Below the pieces are notes generated by a model, which was not told the DNA's origin, did not search any database, and was given only the letters and a program-made list of their open reading frames with translations. 64,000 nt of DNA from Pseudomonas sp. dw_612 (lineage in GTDB: Bacteria; Pseudomonadota; Gammaproteobacteria; Pseudomonadales; Pseudomonadaceae): assembly GCF_018449725.1 (NCBI RefSeq), contig NZ_JAAVVC010000023.1:1-64000 (forward strand), given 5' to 3'. This document shows positions 1 through 7,890 of the stretch, one piece after another. The position numbers and the translations under genes were made by a program. The stretch's first letter is position 1; each line of letters starts with the position of its first letter.

Positions 1-1233
1 ATGGATACCGTGGCTTATGACGACAGCACGGTGGCGGTCAGCATCAACCTGACAACTGGCGTCAATTCAGGGATTGCGGCCGGGGATACCTATGTCGGCA
101 TCGAAGCCCTTCGCGGCACCACGTTCAACGACATCTTTGTCGGTGGCTCCACTGCCATGGCGATTAATGGCGCACTGGGCCAGGACCTGGTCAGCTACGC
201 ACAGTCGTCCGGCGCCGTGACCATCGATCTGAAAACCAACGTCAACGCGGGCGATGCCGCTGGTGATACCTTCACCGGGGTCGAGATCTTCCAGGGCAGC
301 GACTTTGCCGACACGTTGTCGGGATCGGTCAGCACCGACACGTTCATCGGTGGTGCAGGTGCCGACCTGATCGACGGGCGTGAAGGGGTGGACAATGCCT
401 GGTACATCACCAGCGCCTCGGCCGTGAATATCAATCTGCAAACCGGCGTCAACCAGGGCGGCGATGCCCAAGGTGATGTGTTGCTCAATATCGAGCGCGT
501 GGTGGGGAGTCACTTCAATGACACCCTCACCGGTGATGCAAACGGGAATATCTTTGAGGGTGGTTTCGGCAATGACCTGATCTATGGTGGCGACGGTGGC
601 GATACCCTGTATGGCGGCCTGTATTCCCAGATCGGGCCGTTCACCCTTGACGGTGTTGCCAGCGGACCCCAGGCCGACATGCTGTATGGCGGTAACGGCA
701 ACGATTACATCATCAGCGCTGCCGATGATCGTGGCACCTTCGCTTTTGGCGAGGCCGGCGACGACAACATTACTGTGGTCAGCGGCACCGCCGATGGCGG
801 TGATGGCAACGATGTATTGCTGGGCAAAGGTAATGACTTTGTCTTGCTTGGCGGTGCGGGCAGCGACCAGTTGACTCTGAATGTGAAGGGTGAGTTTGCC
901 TGGAACATGAAGTCCGGTGGTTTCGCCAATGGTGGAGAGGGCAATGACGTCTATACCGTCAACACCAGCAACCTGGTGACGATCCGCGATGACGGCGTCA
1001 GCAAGGGCGACACGCTGGTACTGAACAATGTCCAGTCCGCGGACAATTTAATGCTCGCGCGGGTCGGTAATGATCTGTACCTCTACGATCGCTTCGATAA
1101 CCAGGCAGACGTGCCCGACCACGGCGTGAAGCTTCAAGACTGGTTCGCAGGCTACAACACCATTGAGAAGTTCGTGGCGCTCAATGGGCAGGAACTGCCG
1201 ATCAACCCTGATGCTTTCAGCATGTTTGGCTGA
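1..1233 (+). CDS. RTX-like calcium-binding repeat protein, C-terminal part (5' partial)
   Basis: The reading frame is open from base 1, and its first residues (MDTVAYDDS) look like the inside of a repeat rather than a true N-terminus, so the gene very probably starts before the window. Three long repeats are seen, each with a V-x-I-x-L-x-T-x-V-N-x-G core, an A-x-GDT turn and a G-S-x-F-x-D-x-L-x-G end, at about residues 10-50, 70-110 and 137-180. These are followed by nonapeptide-type GG-x-G-x-D-x-L turns at about residues 185-290, which in RTX proteins bind calcium in a parallel beta-roll. The C-terminus has no repeats and resembles the tail that carries a type I secretion signal. Proteins of this kind are secreted adhesins, hydrolases or surface proteins; which one cannot be told from this fragment. 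No type I transporter genes are visible here. Confidence 0.8.
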   Translation: MDTVAYDDSTVAVSINLTTGVNSGIAAGDTYVGIEALRGTTFNDIFVGGSTAMAINGALGQDLVSYAQSSGAVTIDLKTNVNAGDAAGDTFTGVEIFQGSDFADTLSGSVSTDTFIGGAGADLIDGREGVDNAWYITSASAVNINLQTGVNQGGDAQGDVLLNIERVVGSHFNDTLTGDANGNIFEGGFGNDLIYGGDGGDTLYGGLYSQIGPFTLDGVASGPQADMLYGGNGNDYIISAADDRGTFAFGEAGDDNITVVSGTADGGDGNDVLLGKGNDFVLLGGAGSDQLTLNVKGEFAWNMKSGGFANGGEGNDVYTVNTSNLVTIRDDGVSKGDTLVLNNVQSADNLMLARVGNDLYLYDRFDNQADVPDHGVKLQDWFAGYNTIEKFVALNGQELPINPDAFSMFG

Positions 1234-1294
1234 CGTCCTCGGCCATTCGCCTTGGATGCCTGGAGCATCTGAAGGTCGTTGAGCCGATACATGC

Positions 1295-1332
1295 AGGGGG
1301 ATCCGGTCGTGACTGATCGGGTTCCCCTTTTT
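1295..1332 (+). terminator. Rho-independent terminator after the RTX-like gene
   Basis: A 14-bp stem (1295-1308 pairing with 1315-1328, three G-U pairs, loop of six bases) is followed directly by a run of T. It lies 62 bases after the stop codon and separates the RTX-like gene from the sugar island. Confidence 0.8.
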
Positions 1333-1554
1333 CATTTCCGTCTGCGTGTCTGTCTATTTTTCCCTGCAAGGCGGCCCTCCACCGGACTTTCAGAGCTGGC
1401 GCGTTTCCTGCAAGTCCCCCTTCATATCGCCATAAAACGAGCACTCGCGCCTCGGCGGGCAGTGCACACAGCGGCGTTGAGCGTTTTATCCAGAAGGCCT
1501 GCAAAAGCTTGATACAGCTTGGTCGGGCCCTGTGACGAACAAGAGGGGAAGAGG
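1333..1554. other. Intergenic stretch without a recognisable gene
   Basis: No reading frame here looks like a gene and no promoter could be named with confidence. It must carry the promoter of the sugar island that starts at 1555, because the terminator at 1295-1332 closes the upstream unit. A purine-rich ribosome binding site (around 1540-1553) ends the stretch. Confidence 0.5.
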
Positions 1555-2328
1555 ATGAAGGCAGTTATTTTGGCGGGTGGCCTGGGCACGCGAATCAGCG
1601 AAGAGTCGCACCTCAAGCCCAAGCCGATGATCGAGATCGGCGGCAAGCCAATTCTCTGGCACATCATGAAGCAGTACTCCGCGCACGGAATCCACGATTT
1701 CGTGATTTGCCTTGGCTACAAGGGCTACGCGATCAAGGACTTCTTCGCCAACTACTTCCTGCACACCTCTGACGTCACGTTCGACATGTGCAACAACCGC
1801 ATGGACGTTCACCAGAACTACAGCGAGCCGTGGCGCGTCACGTTGATCGACACCGGCGAAGACACCATGACCGGTGGCCGTCTGCGCCGCGCCGCGCGTT
1901 ATCTGGAAGGCGAACAGGCCTTCTGCTTTACCTACGGCGATGGTGTTTCCGACCTGAATATCGGCGCCCTGGTGGATTTCCACCTGGCCCACGGCAAGCT
2001 TGCTACGGTGACCGCCGTGCAACCGCCGGGCCGTTACGGCGCCCTGGAGCGCGACGGTGACAGCGTCAAAGGCTTCATCGAGAAGCCGCGCGGTGACGGC
2101 GGCTGGATCAATGGCGGCTTCTTTGTCCTGTCGCCGAAAGTCTTGCCTTACATCGCCGACGATCAAACGTCCTGGGAAGCCGAACCGCTTGCGGCATTGG
2201 CCGGCGAAGAACAATTGCAGGCCTTCCAGCACGACGGCTTCTGGCATCCGATGGACACCCTGCGCGACAAGAATCATCTCGAAGCATTGTGGTTGAGTGG
2301 GGAGGCCCCATGGAAACAATGGGACTGA
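1555..2328 (+). CDS. rfbF: Glucose-1-phosphate cytidylyltransferase
   Basis: This enzyme joins CTP and glucose 1-phosphate to give CDP-glucose, the entry to CDP-linked deoxy sugars. The 257-residue protein begins MKAVILAGGLGTRISEES and has the KPKPMIEIGGKP segment of this family at about residues 22-33. It then has the aromatic-rich HTSDVTFDMCNN region and a WINGGFFV segment typical of RfbF/DdhA. The ATG at 1555 follows a strong AGAGGGGAAGAGG ribosome binding site; an earlier in-frame TTG at 1519 lacks one. The next gene starts inside its last codons (overlap 19 bases), so the two are translationally coupled. The pair rfbF-rfbG commits the pathway to CDP-4-keto-6-deoxyglucose. Identification is firm. 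Confidence 0.95.
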   Translation: MKAVILAGGLGTRISEESHLKPKPMIEIGGKPILWHIMKQYSAHGIHDFVICLGYKGYAIKDFFANYFLHTSDVTFDMCNNRMDVHQNYSEPWRVTLIDTGEDTMTGGRLRRAARYLEGEQAFCFTYGDGVSDLNIGALVDFHLAHGKLATVTAVQPPGRYGALERDGDSVKGFIEKPRGDGGWINGGFFVLSPKVLPYIADDQTSWEAEPLAALAGEEQLQAFQHDGFWHPMDTLRDKNHLEALWLSGEAPWKQWD

Positions 2329-3392
2329 GCCCGGAATTCTGGCGCGGCAAGCGGGTTCTGGTCACCGGACACACCGGTTTCAAGGGCAGTTGGCTGACGT
2401 TGTGGCTGCAAAGCCTCGGGGCCGAAGTCAGCGGGTTTGCCCTGGATCCGTCCACCGAGCCAAGCCTGTTTGAACTGGCGCGGGTGCACGAAGGCATTAA
2501 CGATCAGCGCGGTGACTTGCGTGACCTCGGCGCGTTGCTTGAGATCATCGCCGACACCGAGCCGGAGATTGTCCTGCACCTGGCGGCGCAACCGCTGGTG
2601 CGCGAAGGTTATCGCGATCCGTTGGGCACCTATTCCAGCAACGTCATGGGCACTCTTAACTTGCTGGAAGCGATCCGCCAGGTCGGTTGCGTGCGTGCCT
2701 GCGTGTTGGTGACCACCGACAAGGTCTACGCCAACCAGGAATGGCTGTGGCCGTACCGTGAGGACGAAGCCCTCGGTGGTCACGATCCTTACAGCAGCAG
2801 CAAGGCCTGTTGCGAATTGCTGGCGCAGTCCTATGCCGCGTCGTTCTTCCCGGCCGACAAACATGACGAGCACGGTCTGGCCCTGGCCACGGCCCGCGCC
2901 GGCAATGTGTTGGGCGGTGGTGATTTTGCGCCGGAGCGTTTGATTCCTGACGTATTGAAGGCCTGGTCCGCCGACGAACCCGTGACCCTGCGCTATCCGC
3001 AAGCCGTGCGCCCCTGGCAGCACGCGCTGGAGCCATTGGCCGGTTATCTGCAATTGGCGGCCGGCCTCTACGAGCAAGGCCCGGAATACGGCGGTGCGTG
3101 GAACTTCGGCCCGAGCGAAGCGGACATGTGCAGCGTCGGTGAAGTGGTCGAACTGCTCGCCAGTCGCTGGCCGCAAGCCCGTGGCCTGCGCATCGAACCG
3201 AGTGATTTGCATGAGGCCGGCCTGTTGCGTCTGGACAGCAGCCGCGCCCGTCAATTGCTCGGCTGGCAACCGCGCTGGTCGCTGCAAGATTGCCTGACCC
3301 AGACCCTCGACTGGCACCTGGCGTGGCAAAACGGCGACGACATGCGTGGCGTCACCCTGGGCCAGTTGAACCTGTACCGAGGCGCGTTGTGA
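2310..3392 (+). CDS. rfbG: CDP-glucose 4,6-dehydratase
   Basis: A short-chain dehydrogenase family enzyme that turns CDP-glucose into CDP-4-keto-6-deoxyglucose with bound NAD. The 360-residue protein has the nucleotide-binding loop VTGHTGFKGSWL at about residues 16-27, a TTDKVYAN segment carrying the catalytic Thr-Asp-Lys, and the YSSSK catalytic Tyr/Lys motif. The NVLGGGDF and RPWQHALEPL segments are hallmarks of this subfamily. The ATG at 2310 lies behind a GGGGAGG site; the reading frame is open further upstream but without a good start signal. It overlaps rfbF, and its stop overlaps the start of the next gene. Confidence 0.95.
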   Translation: METMGLSPEFWRGKRVLVTGHTGFKGSWLTLWLQSLGAEVSGFALDPSTEPSLFELARVHEGINDQRGDLRDLGALLEIIADTEPEIVLHLAAQPLVREGYRDPLGTYSSNVMGTLNLLEAIRQVGCVRACVLVTTDKVYANQEWLWPYREDEALGGHDPYSSSKACCELLAQSYAASFFPADKHDEHGLALATARAGNVLGGGDFAPERLIPDVLKAWSADEPVTLRYPQAVRPWQHALEPLAGYLQLAAGLYEQGPEYGGAWNFGPSEADMCSVGEVVELLASRWPQARGLRIEPSDLHEAGLLRLDSSRARQLLGWQPRWSLQDCLTQTLDWHLAWQNGDDMRGVTLGQLNLYRGAL

Positions 3393-3949
3393 GCGAATTT
3401 CTGTTGAACGCGTTGCCGCTGAACGGCTTGTTCAGCGTGCAGCACAAGCGCTTCGAAGACGATCGCGGGCATTTTGCCCGGCTGTTCTGCGAAGGCAGCC
3501 TGAGTGCTTTCGGTCAGGCATTTCATATCCGCCAGATCAATCATTCCTGCACCCGCGCGCGCGGCAGTGTGCGCGGTTTGCATTATCAAAACGCCGATGC
3601 GCCGGAAGCTAAATTGATCACCTGCCTGCGCGGTGAAGTCTGGGACGTGGCGGTGGATTTGCGCCCCGATTCCGAGACCTTCCTGCACTGGCACGCCGAG
3701 CACCTGCGGGCCGGCGACGGTCGCAGCCTGTTAATCCCGGCCGGGTTCGCCCACGGGTTCCAGACCCTCACCGATGACGCCGAGTTGCTGTACCTGCACA
3801 GCGCCGATTACGCGCCGGCCCACGAGGGTGGTTTGTCGGTGAACGATCCACGGCTGGCGATCGCCTGGCCGTTGCCTGTCAATAATCTGTCAGCCCGGGA
3901 CGCCAGCCATCCCGTGCTCGATGAACACTTCGCCGGAGTGCGTCTATGA
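3389..3949 (+). CDS. NDP-4-keto-6-deoxyhexose 3,5-epimerase family protein (RmlC-like)
   Basis: A 186-residue cupin related to dTDP-4-dehydrorhamnose 3,5-epimerase. The N-terminus has the family's F-x-D-x-RG-x-F pattern (FEDDRGHFARLF), then GSVRGLHYQ with the catalytic His, KLITCLRGEVWDVAVDLR, and IPAGFAHGFQTL. Beside rfbFG the likely substrate is CDP-4-keto-6-deoxyglucose, epimerised at C5 and/or C3, as in other CDP- and dTDP-deoxysugar routes; substrate and position are inference. The GTG start at 3389 overlaps the rfbG stop (GTGA), and its own stop overlaps the next start (ATGA), so the run from rfbF on is one tightly coupled operon. Confidence 0.85.
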   Translation: MSEFLLNALPLNGLFSVQHKRFEDDRGHFARLFCEGSLSAFGQAFHIRQINHSCTRARGSVRGLHYQNADAPEAKLITCLRGEVWDVAVDLRPDSETFLHWHAEHLRAGDGRSLLIPAGFAHGFQTLTDDAELLYLHSADYAPAHEGGLSVNDPRLAIAWPLPVNNLSARDASHPVLDEHFAGVRL

Positions 3950-5172
3950 ACTGCCGTGGTTGCGCTACGCCGCTGGCCTTGCCGCTGATCGACCTCGGCA
4001 CTTCGCCGCCGTCCAACGCCTATGTGCGTGCCGATCAACTTGAGCAGGCCGAGCAGTGGGTGCCGTTGAAAGTCGCGGTGTGCCAGCACTGCTGGCTGGT
4101 GCAGACCGAGGATTACACCAGCGCCGACAGCCTGTTCGACGCCGAGTATGCGTATTTCAGTTCGTTCTCCAGCACCTGGCTGGCCCATGCCGAACGCTAC
4201 GTGATCGAGATGGTCGAGCGTTTCGGCCTGACGCCTGACAGCCGTGTGGTGGAAATCGCCGCCAACGACGGTTACCTGTTGCAGTACGTCGCCGGGCGCG
4301 GCATTCCGTGCCTGGGCGTCGAGCCGACCCGCAGCACCGCACAAGCGGCCCGGGACAAAGGCCTGGAGATTCGCGAGCTGTTTTTCGGTCGCGACACCGC
4401 CGCGCAATTGGTCGCTGACGGTTGGTCCGCCGACCTGATGGCCGCCAACAACGTGCTGGCCCACGTCCCGGACATCAATGATTTCCTCGGCGGTTTTGCG
4501 ACGCTGCTCAAACCCGCCGGCGTGGCGACTTTCGAGTTTCCGCAACTGCTGACGCTGATGGCCGGCCAGCAGTTCGACACGCTGTACCACGAACACTATT
4601 CCTACCTGTCCCTGACCGCCGTGCAAACCCTGTGCGCGCGCAATGGCCTGGAAGTGTTCGACGTCAGCCAGTTGTCGACCCATGGCGGTTCGCTGCGGGT
4701 ATTTGTGCAGCGCCTCGATGGCGAACGTCGTGACGTGCAACCGGCAGTGCAGCAACAGTTGCAAGCCGAACTCGCGGCGGGCGTGAAAACCCCCGAGTAC
4801 TACGCGACCCTGGCGCCAGCGGCCGAGCGCATCAAGCACGAACTGCTGCGCTTCCTGTTGCAGGCCAAGGCTGACGGCAAGCGCGTGGTCGGGTACGGCG
4901 CGGCGGCCAAGGGCAACACCTTGCTCAACTACGCCGGGGTCAAGCCTGACCTGCTGGCCTGGGTCGCCGATGCCAACCCGCACAAGCAGGGCAAGTACCT
5001 GCCGGGCAGCCGCATCCCGATTGTCTCGCCCGCGCAGATCGACCTCGAAAAACCGGATTACGTGCTGGTGCTGCCGTGGAACCTGCTGCACGAAGTCAGC
5101 CAGCAACTGGCCCAGGTCCGTGAATGGGGCGGCCGCTTCGTGATCGCCGTGCCCGAGTTGACCGTCCTGTGA
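3946..5172 (+). CDS. Class I SAM methyltransferase, NDP-sugar C-methyltransferase type
   Basis: A 408-residue protein with the three-part build of sugar C-methyltransferases such as TylCIII and NovU. It has an N-terminal zinc-type region with paired cysteines (CRGCATPLALP and VCQHCW), a central SAM-binding fold (VVEIAANDGYLLQYV at about residue 100), and a C-terminal domain with VVGYGAAAKGNTLLNY at about residue 310. Related enzymes add a methyl group to carbon 3 of a 4-keto-6-deoxy sugar, so with rfbFG it would give a 3-C-methyl branched CDP sugar. The reaction is inferred from the family. It is coupled to both neighbours by four-base overlaps (ATGA before, GTGA after). Confidence 0.85.
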   Translation: MNCRGCATPLALPLIDLGTSPPSNAYVRADQLEQAEQWVPLKVAVCQHCWLVQTEDYTSADSLFDAEYAYFSSFSSTWLAHAERYVIEMVERFGLTPDSRVVEIAANDGYLLQYVAGRGIPCLGVEPTRSTAQAARDKGLEIRELFFGRDTAAQLVADGWSADLMAANNVLAHVPDINDFLGGFATLLKPAGVATFEFPQLLTLMAGQQFDTLYHEHYSYLSLTAVQTLCARNGLEVFDVSQLSTHGGSLRVFVQRLDGERRDVQPAVQQQLQAELAAGVKTPEYYATLAPAAERIKHELLRFLLQAKADGKRVVGYGAAAKGNTLLNYAGVKPDLLAWVADANPHKQGKYLPGSRIPIVSPAQIDLEKPDYVLVLPWNLLHEVSQQLAQVREWGGRFVIAVPELTVL

Positions 5173-6020
5173 AGGTGTTGGTCACCGGCGCTACCGGGTT
5201 CGTCGGCCGACATTTGGTCACGGCGTTGCTCGCCCGTGGTTGCGACGTCCGCGCCGTGGCGCGCAATGCCGAAACCGCAGCGGGTTTGCCGTGGATCAAT
5301 GACGTGGAATTCATCGCGGCGGATATTCACGCCGAAGGCCTCGATATCGCCGCGCTGACCGCAGGCGTCGATGCCTTGGCGCATCTGGCCTGGCCCGGTT
5401 TGCCGAACTATCAGGCGCTGTTCCATTTCGAGCACAACCTGATGGCCGATTACCGATTCATCAAGGGGGCGGTCGAGGCGGGCGTGTCGCAGGTGTTGGT
5501 CACCGGCACCTGTTTCGAATACGGGATGCAGAGCGGGCCGCTCACCGAGCACGCCGCGCCGCAGCCGAGTAATCCTTACGGCTTGGCAAAAAACACGCTG
5601 CGGCTGTTTCTGGAAAATCTACAGAAGGTCCAGCCGTTCACTCTGCAATGGGCGCGGTTGTTTTACCTGCACGGCGAAGGCCAGAACCCCAACAGTTTGC
5701 TGGCGGCGCTGGACCGGGCGATCGATGCCGGCGACGACACCTTCAACATGTCGGCCGGTGAACAGCTGCGCGATTACCTGGCCATCGACACCGCCGCCGG
5801 TTACCTGGCGGCAATCCTGCATCGGCGGGATTTCAACGGGGTGGTCAATTGTTCCAGCGGCCAGCCGATATCGGTCAGGGCACTGGTGGAGCTGCAAGCA
5901 CGCGGCGCCTCGATCAACCTGAATCTGGGCCACTACCCATACCCGACCCATGAACCGATGGCGTTCTGGGGCGTGGCGGACCGTTTGCAACAACTGCTGG
6001 GAGGCAATCATGAAGCATGA
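5169..6020 (+). CDS. NAD-dependent epimerase/dehydratase family, probable NDP-4-ketosugar reductase
   Basis: A 283-residue extended short-chain dehydrogenase. The GATGFVGRH nucleotide loop is at residues 7-15, an active-site Ser/Thr lies in VLVTGTCFEYG, and the YGLAK motif gives the catalytic Tyr and Lys. Its place after the dehydratase, epimerase and C-methyltransferase suggests it reduces the 4-keto group to finish the CDP sugar. An epimerase role cannot be excluded. The GTG start at 5169 overlaps the previous stop codon, and the reading frame runs 11 bases into the next gene. Confidence 0.8.
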   Translation: MKVLVTGATGFVGRHLVTALLARGCDVRAVARNAETAAGLPWINDVEFIAADIHAEGLDIAALTAGVDALAHLAWPGLPNYQALFHFEHNLMADYRFIKGAVEAGVSQVLVTGTCFEYGMQSGPLTEHAAPQPSNPYGLAKNTLRLFLENLQKVQPFTLQWARLFYLHGEGQNPNSLLAALDRAIDAGDDTFNMSAGEQLRDYLAIDTAAGYLAAILHRRDFNGVVNCSSGQPISVRALVELQARGASINLNLGHYPYPTHEPMAFWGVADRLQQLLGGNHEA

Positions 6021-7080
6021 GTTGTATCGGGTCGCTGACCTGCCGGTGTTGCAGAACCGCACCTTCGCCGACCCGGAATCGGCCCGGGCCTCTGCTCGCG
6101 CCGACATGGTCCTGGTGCAGGATGAACAGAGCGGGTTGATCTTCAACGACGCCTTCGATGCCGACAAGCTCAGCTACGACGCCGACTACCAGAACGAGCA
6201 GGCGCATTCCGGCCAGTTCCAGCAGCACTTGAGCGATGTGGAAGGGATCATTGCCCGCCACTTCAAGGGCCAGGAACTGATCGAAGTCGGCTGCGGCAAA
6301 GGCTATTTCCTCGAACTGCTCAAAGGCCTGGGCTACGCCATCACCGGCATCGACCCGGCCTACGAAGGCACGAATGCCGACGTGATCAAGGCCCCGTTCA
6401 CTCGTGGCCTGGGCCTGGCGGCGGACGCCATCGTGCTACGCCATGTACTGGAACACATTCAGGACCCGGTGAGTTTTCTCGCCGAAATGGCCGAGGCCAA
6501 TCAGGGCGGGCAGATCTACATCGAAGTGCCGTGCTTCGACTGGATTCTGGAGCACCGCGCCTGGTTCGACCTGTTCTACGAGCACGTCAATTATTTCCGC
6601 CTCGATGACCTGCGCCGGATGTTCGGCACCGTGCACGAGGCCGGTCACCTGTTCGGTGGCCAATACCTGTACATCGTCGCCGACCTTGCGACCTTGCGTC
6701 TGACCCCGGAACAACCGGTTCCACGCCTGGACCTGCCAGCTAACTTCACCAGCAGCCTAGAGCGCGCGGTGCAGATCATCCAGGCCAACCCGCAGCAAGG
6801 CTCGGCGATCTGGGGTGCGTCGTCCAAAGGCGTGATCTATTCGCTGTTCCTGCAACGGGCCGGGATAGCGGTGGATCGCGTGGTGGATATCAACCCGGCC
6901 AAACAGGGGCGTTATCTGCCCCTGAGTGGCGTGCGGGTGTCGTCGCCCCAAGAGGCGATGGACGCGCTCCCCGAAGGCGCCAACCTGTTTGTGATGAACT
7001 CTAACTACCTCGAAGAAATCAAGCGGATGACCGGTGGACGCTATGTCTATCACGCCGTAGACAGCGCTTCGTTCCAGTGA
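6010..7080 (+). CDS. Class I SAM-dependent methyltransferase with C-terminal sugar-methyltransferase domain
   Basis: A 356-residue protein with a clear SAM motif (LIEVGCGKGYFLELLKGLG at about residues 95-113) and a downstream acidic strand ending GIDPAY. Its C-terminal half (AIWGASSKGVIYSLFL, then VDINPAKQGRYLPLSGV) closely parallels the C-terminal domain of the gene at 3946-5172, which reads YGAAAKGNTLLN and DANPHKQGKYLPGS. The N-terminal zinc-type region is much reduced. The two probably share ancestry but may act on different sugars or positions. The start overlaps the preceding gene by 11 bases. Its methyl acceptor is unknown. Confidence 0.8.
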   Translation: MKHELYRVADLPVLQNRTFADPESARASARADMVLVQDEQSGLIFNDAFDADKLSYDADYQNEQAHSGQFQQHLSDVEGIIARHFKGQELIEVGCGKGYFLELLKGLGYAITGIDPAYEGTNADVIKAPFTRGLGLAADAIVLRHVLEHIQDPVSFLAEMAEANQGGQIYIEVPCFDWILEHRAWFDLFYEHVNYFRLDDLRRMFGTVHEAGHLFGGQYLYIVADLATLRLTPEQPVPRLDLPANFTSSLERAVQIIQANPQQGSAIWGASSKGVIYSLFLQRAGIAVDRVVDINPAKQGRYLPLSGVRVSSPQEAMDALPEGANLFVMNSNYLEEIKRMTGGRYVYHAVDSASFQ

Positions 7081-7097
7081 CTATTGAGACTTTTAAA

Positions 7098-7835
7098 ATG
7101 ACCGACAACACCATCAATAAAGCCTTCGAAGCCGAGTGCCAGGCAGAAATCGCGCGTCAGGGCGATGACCAGAAACTCACCGGCCTGGCCCGGGATTTCT
7201 TCAACGAATCGGCCAAGCACAAGTACAGCTACCACTTCTCGTGGATGGGCCGTCCGATCATCCAGTTGCCGCAAGACATGATGGCGATGCAAGAGATCAT
7301 CTGGAACGTCAAACCGGACCTGGTGATCGAGTGCGGTATCGCCCACGGCGGTTCGATCATCTACTACGCCTCCCTGCTGGAGCTGCAAGGCCACGGCGAA
7401 GTCCTGGGCATCGATCTGGACATCCGCCCGCACAACCGCGACGCCATCGAAAGCCACCCGATGAGCAAGCGCATCAAGATGATCGAAGGTTCGAGCATCG
7501 ACCCGGCGATCGCTGCCCAGGTCCGCGCGGCGGCCGAAGGCAAGAAAGTCATCCTGGTGCTCGATTCCAACCACACCCACGATCACGTGCTGGAAGAGCT
7601 GCGCCTCTACGCGCCACTGGTTTCCGTCGACAGCTACTGCGTGGTGATGGACACCGTGGTGGAAGACATGCCGGCCGACTTCTTCCCGAACCGTCCATGG
7701 GGCCCGGGCGACAACCCGAAAACCGCCGTGTGGAAGTACCTGGAAGAAAACCAGGACTTCGAGATCGACCAGCAGATGCAAAACAAGCTGCTGCTCACCG
7801 TTGCACCGGACGGCTACCTGCGTCGCGTTCGTTAA
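7098..7835 (+). CDS. CmcI-like (cephalosporin hydroxylase / rhamnosyl O-methyltransferase family) protein
   Basis: A 245-residue protein of the CmcI family. Members are SAM- and metal-dependent methyltransferases, often O-methylating sugars; the hydroxylase name is historical. Visible marks are PDLVIECGIAHGGSIIYYA (SAM loop, about residues 76-94), GIDLDIRPHN, and VLDSNHTHDHVLEEL with acidic and His residues suited to metal binding. The ATG at 7098 is chosen because GAGAC stands about 10 bases upstream; an in-frame GTG at 7077 overlapping the previous stop is an alternative. Genes of this type are common in glycosylation and O-antigen islands. It is the third methyltransferase in this operon. 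Confidence 0.8.
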   Translation: MTDNTINKAFEAECQAEIARQGDDQKLTGLARDFFNESAKHKYSYHFSWMGRPIIQLPQDMMAMQEIIWNVKPDLVIECGIAHGGSIIYYASLLELQGHGEVLGIDLDIRPHNRDAIESHPMSKRIKMIEGSSIDPAIAAQVRAAAEGKKVILVLDSNHTHDHVLEELRLYAPLVSVDSYCVVMDTVVEDMPADFFPNRPWGPGDNPKTAVWKYLEENQDFEIDQQMQNKLLLTVAPDGYLRRVR

Positions 7836-7890
7836 TTTCGGCACATCATTAAAGCGTTAACCAGGCGTTTCGCCGGTTGTGGGAGAGGTT

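Noticed and set aside
3389..3949. Full dTDP-rhamnose (rml) pathway
   Set aside because: Only the RmlC-like cupin is present; the nucleotidyltransferase and dehydratase are of the CDP-glucose type.
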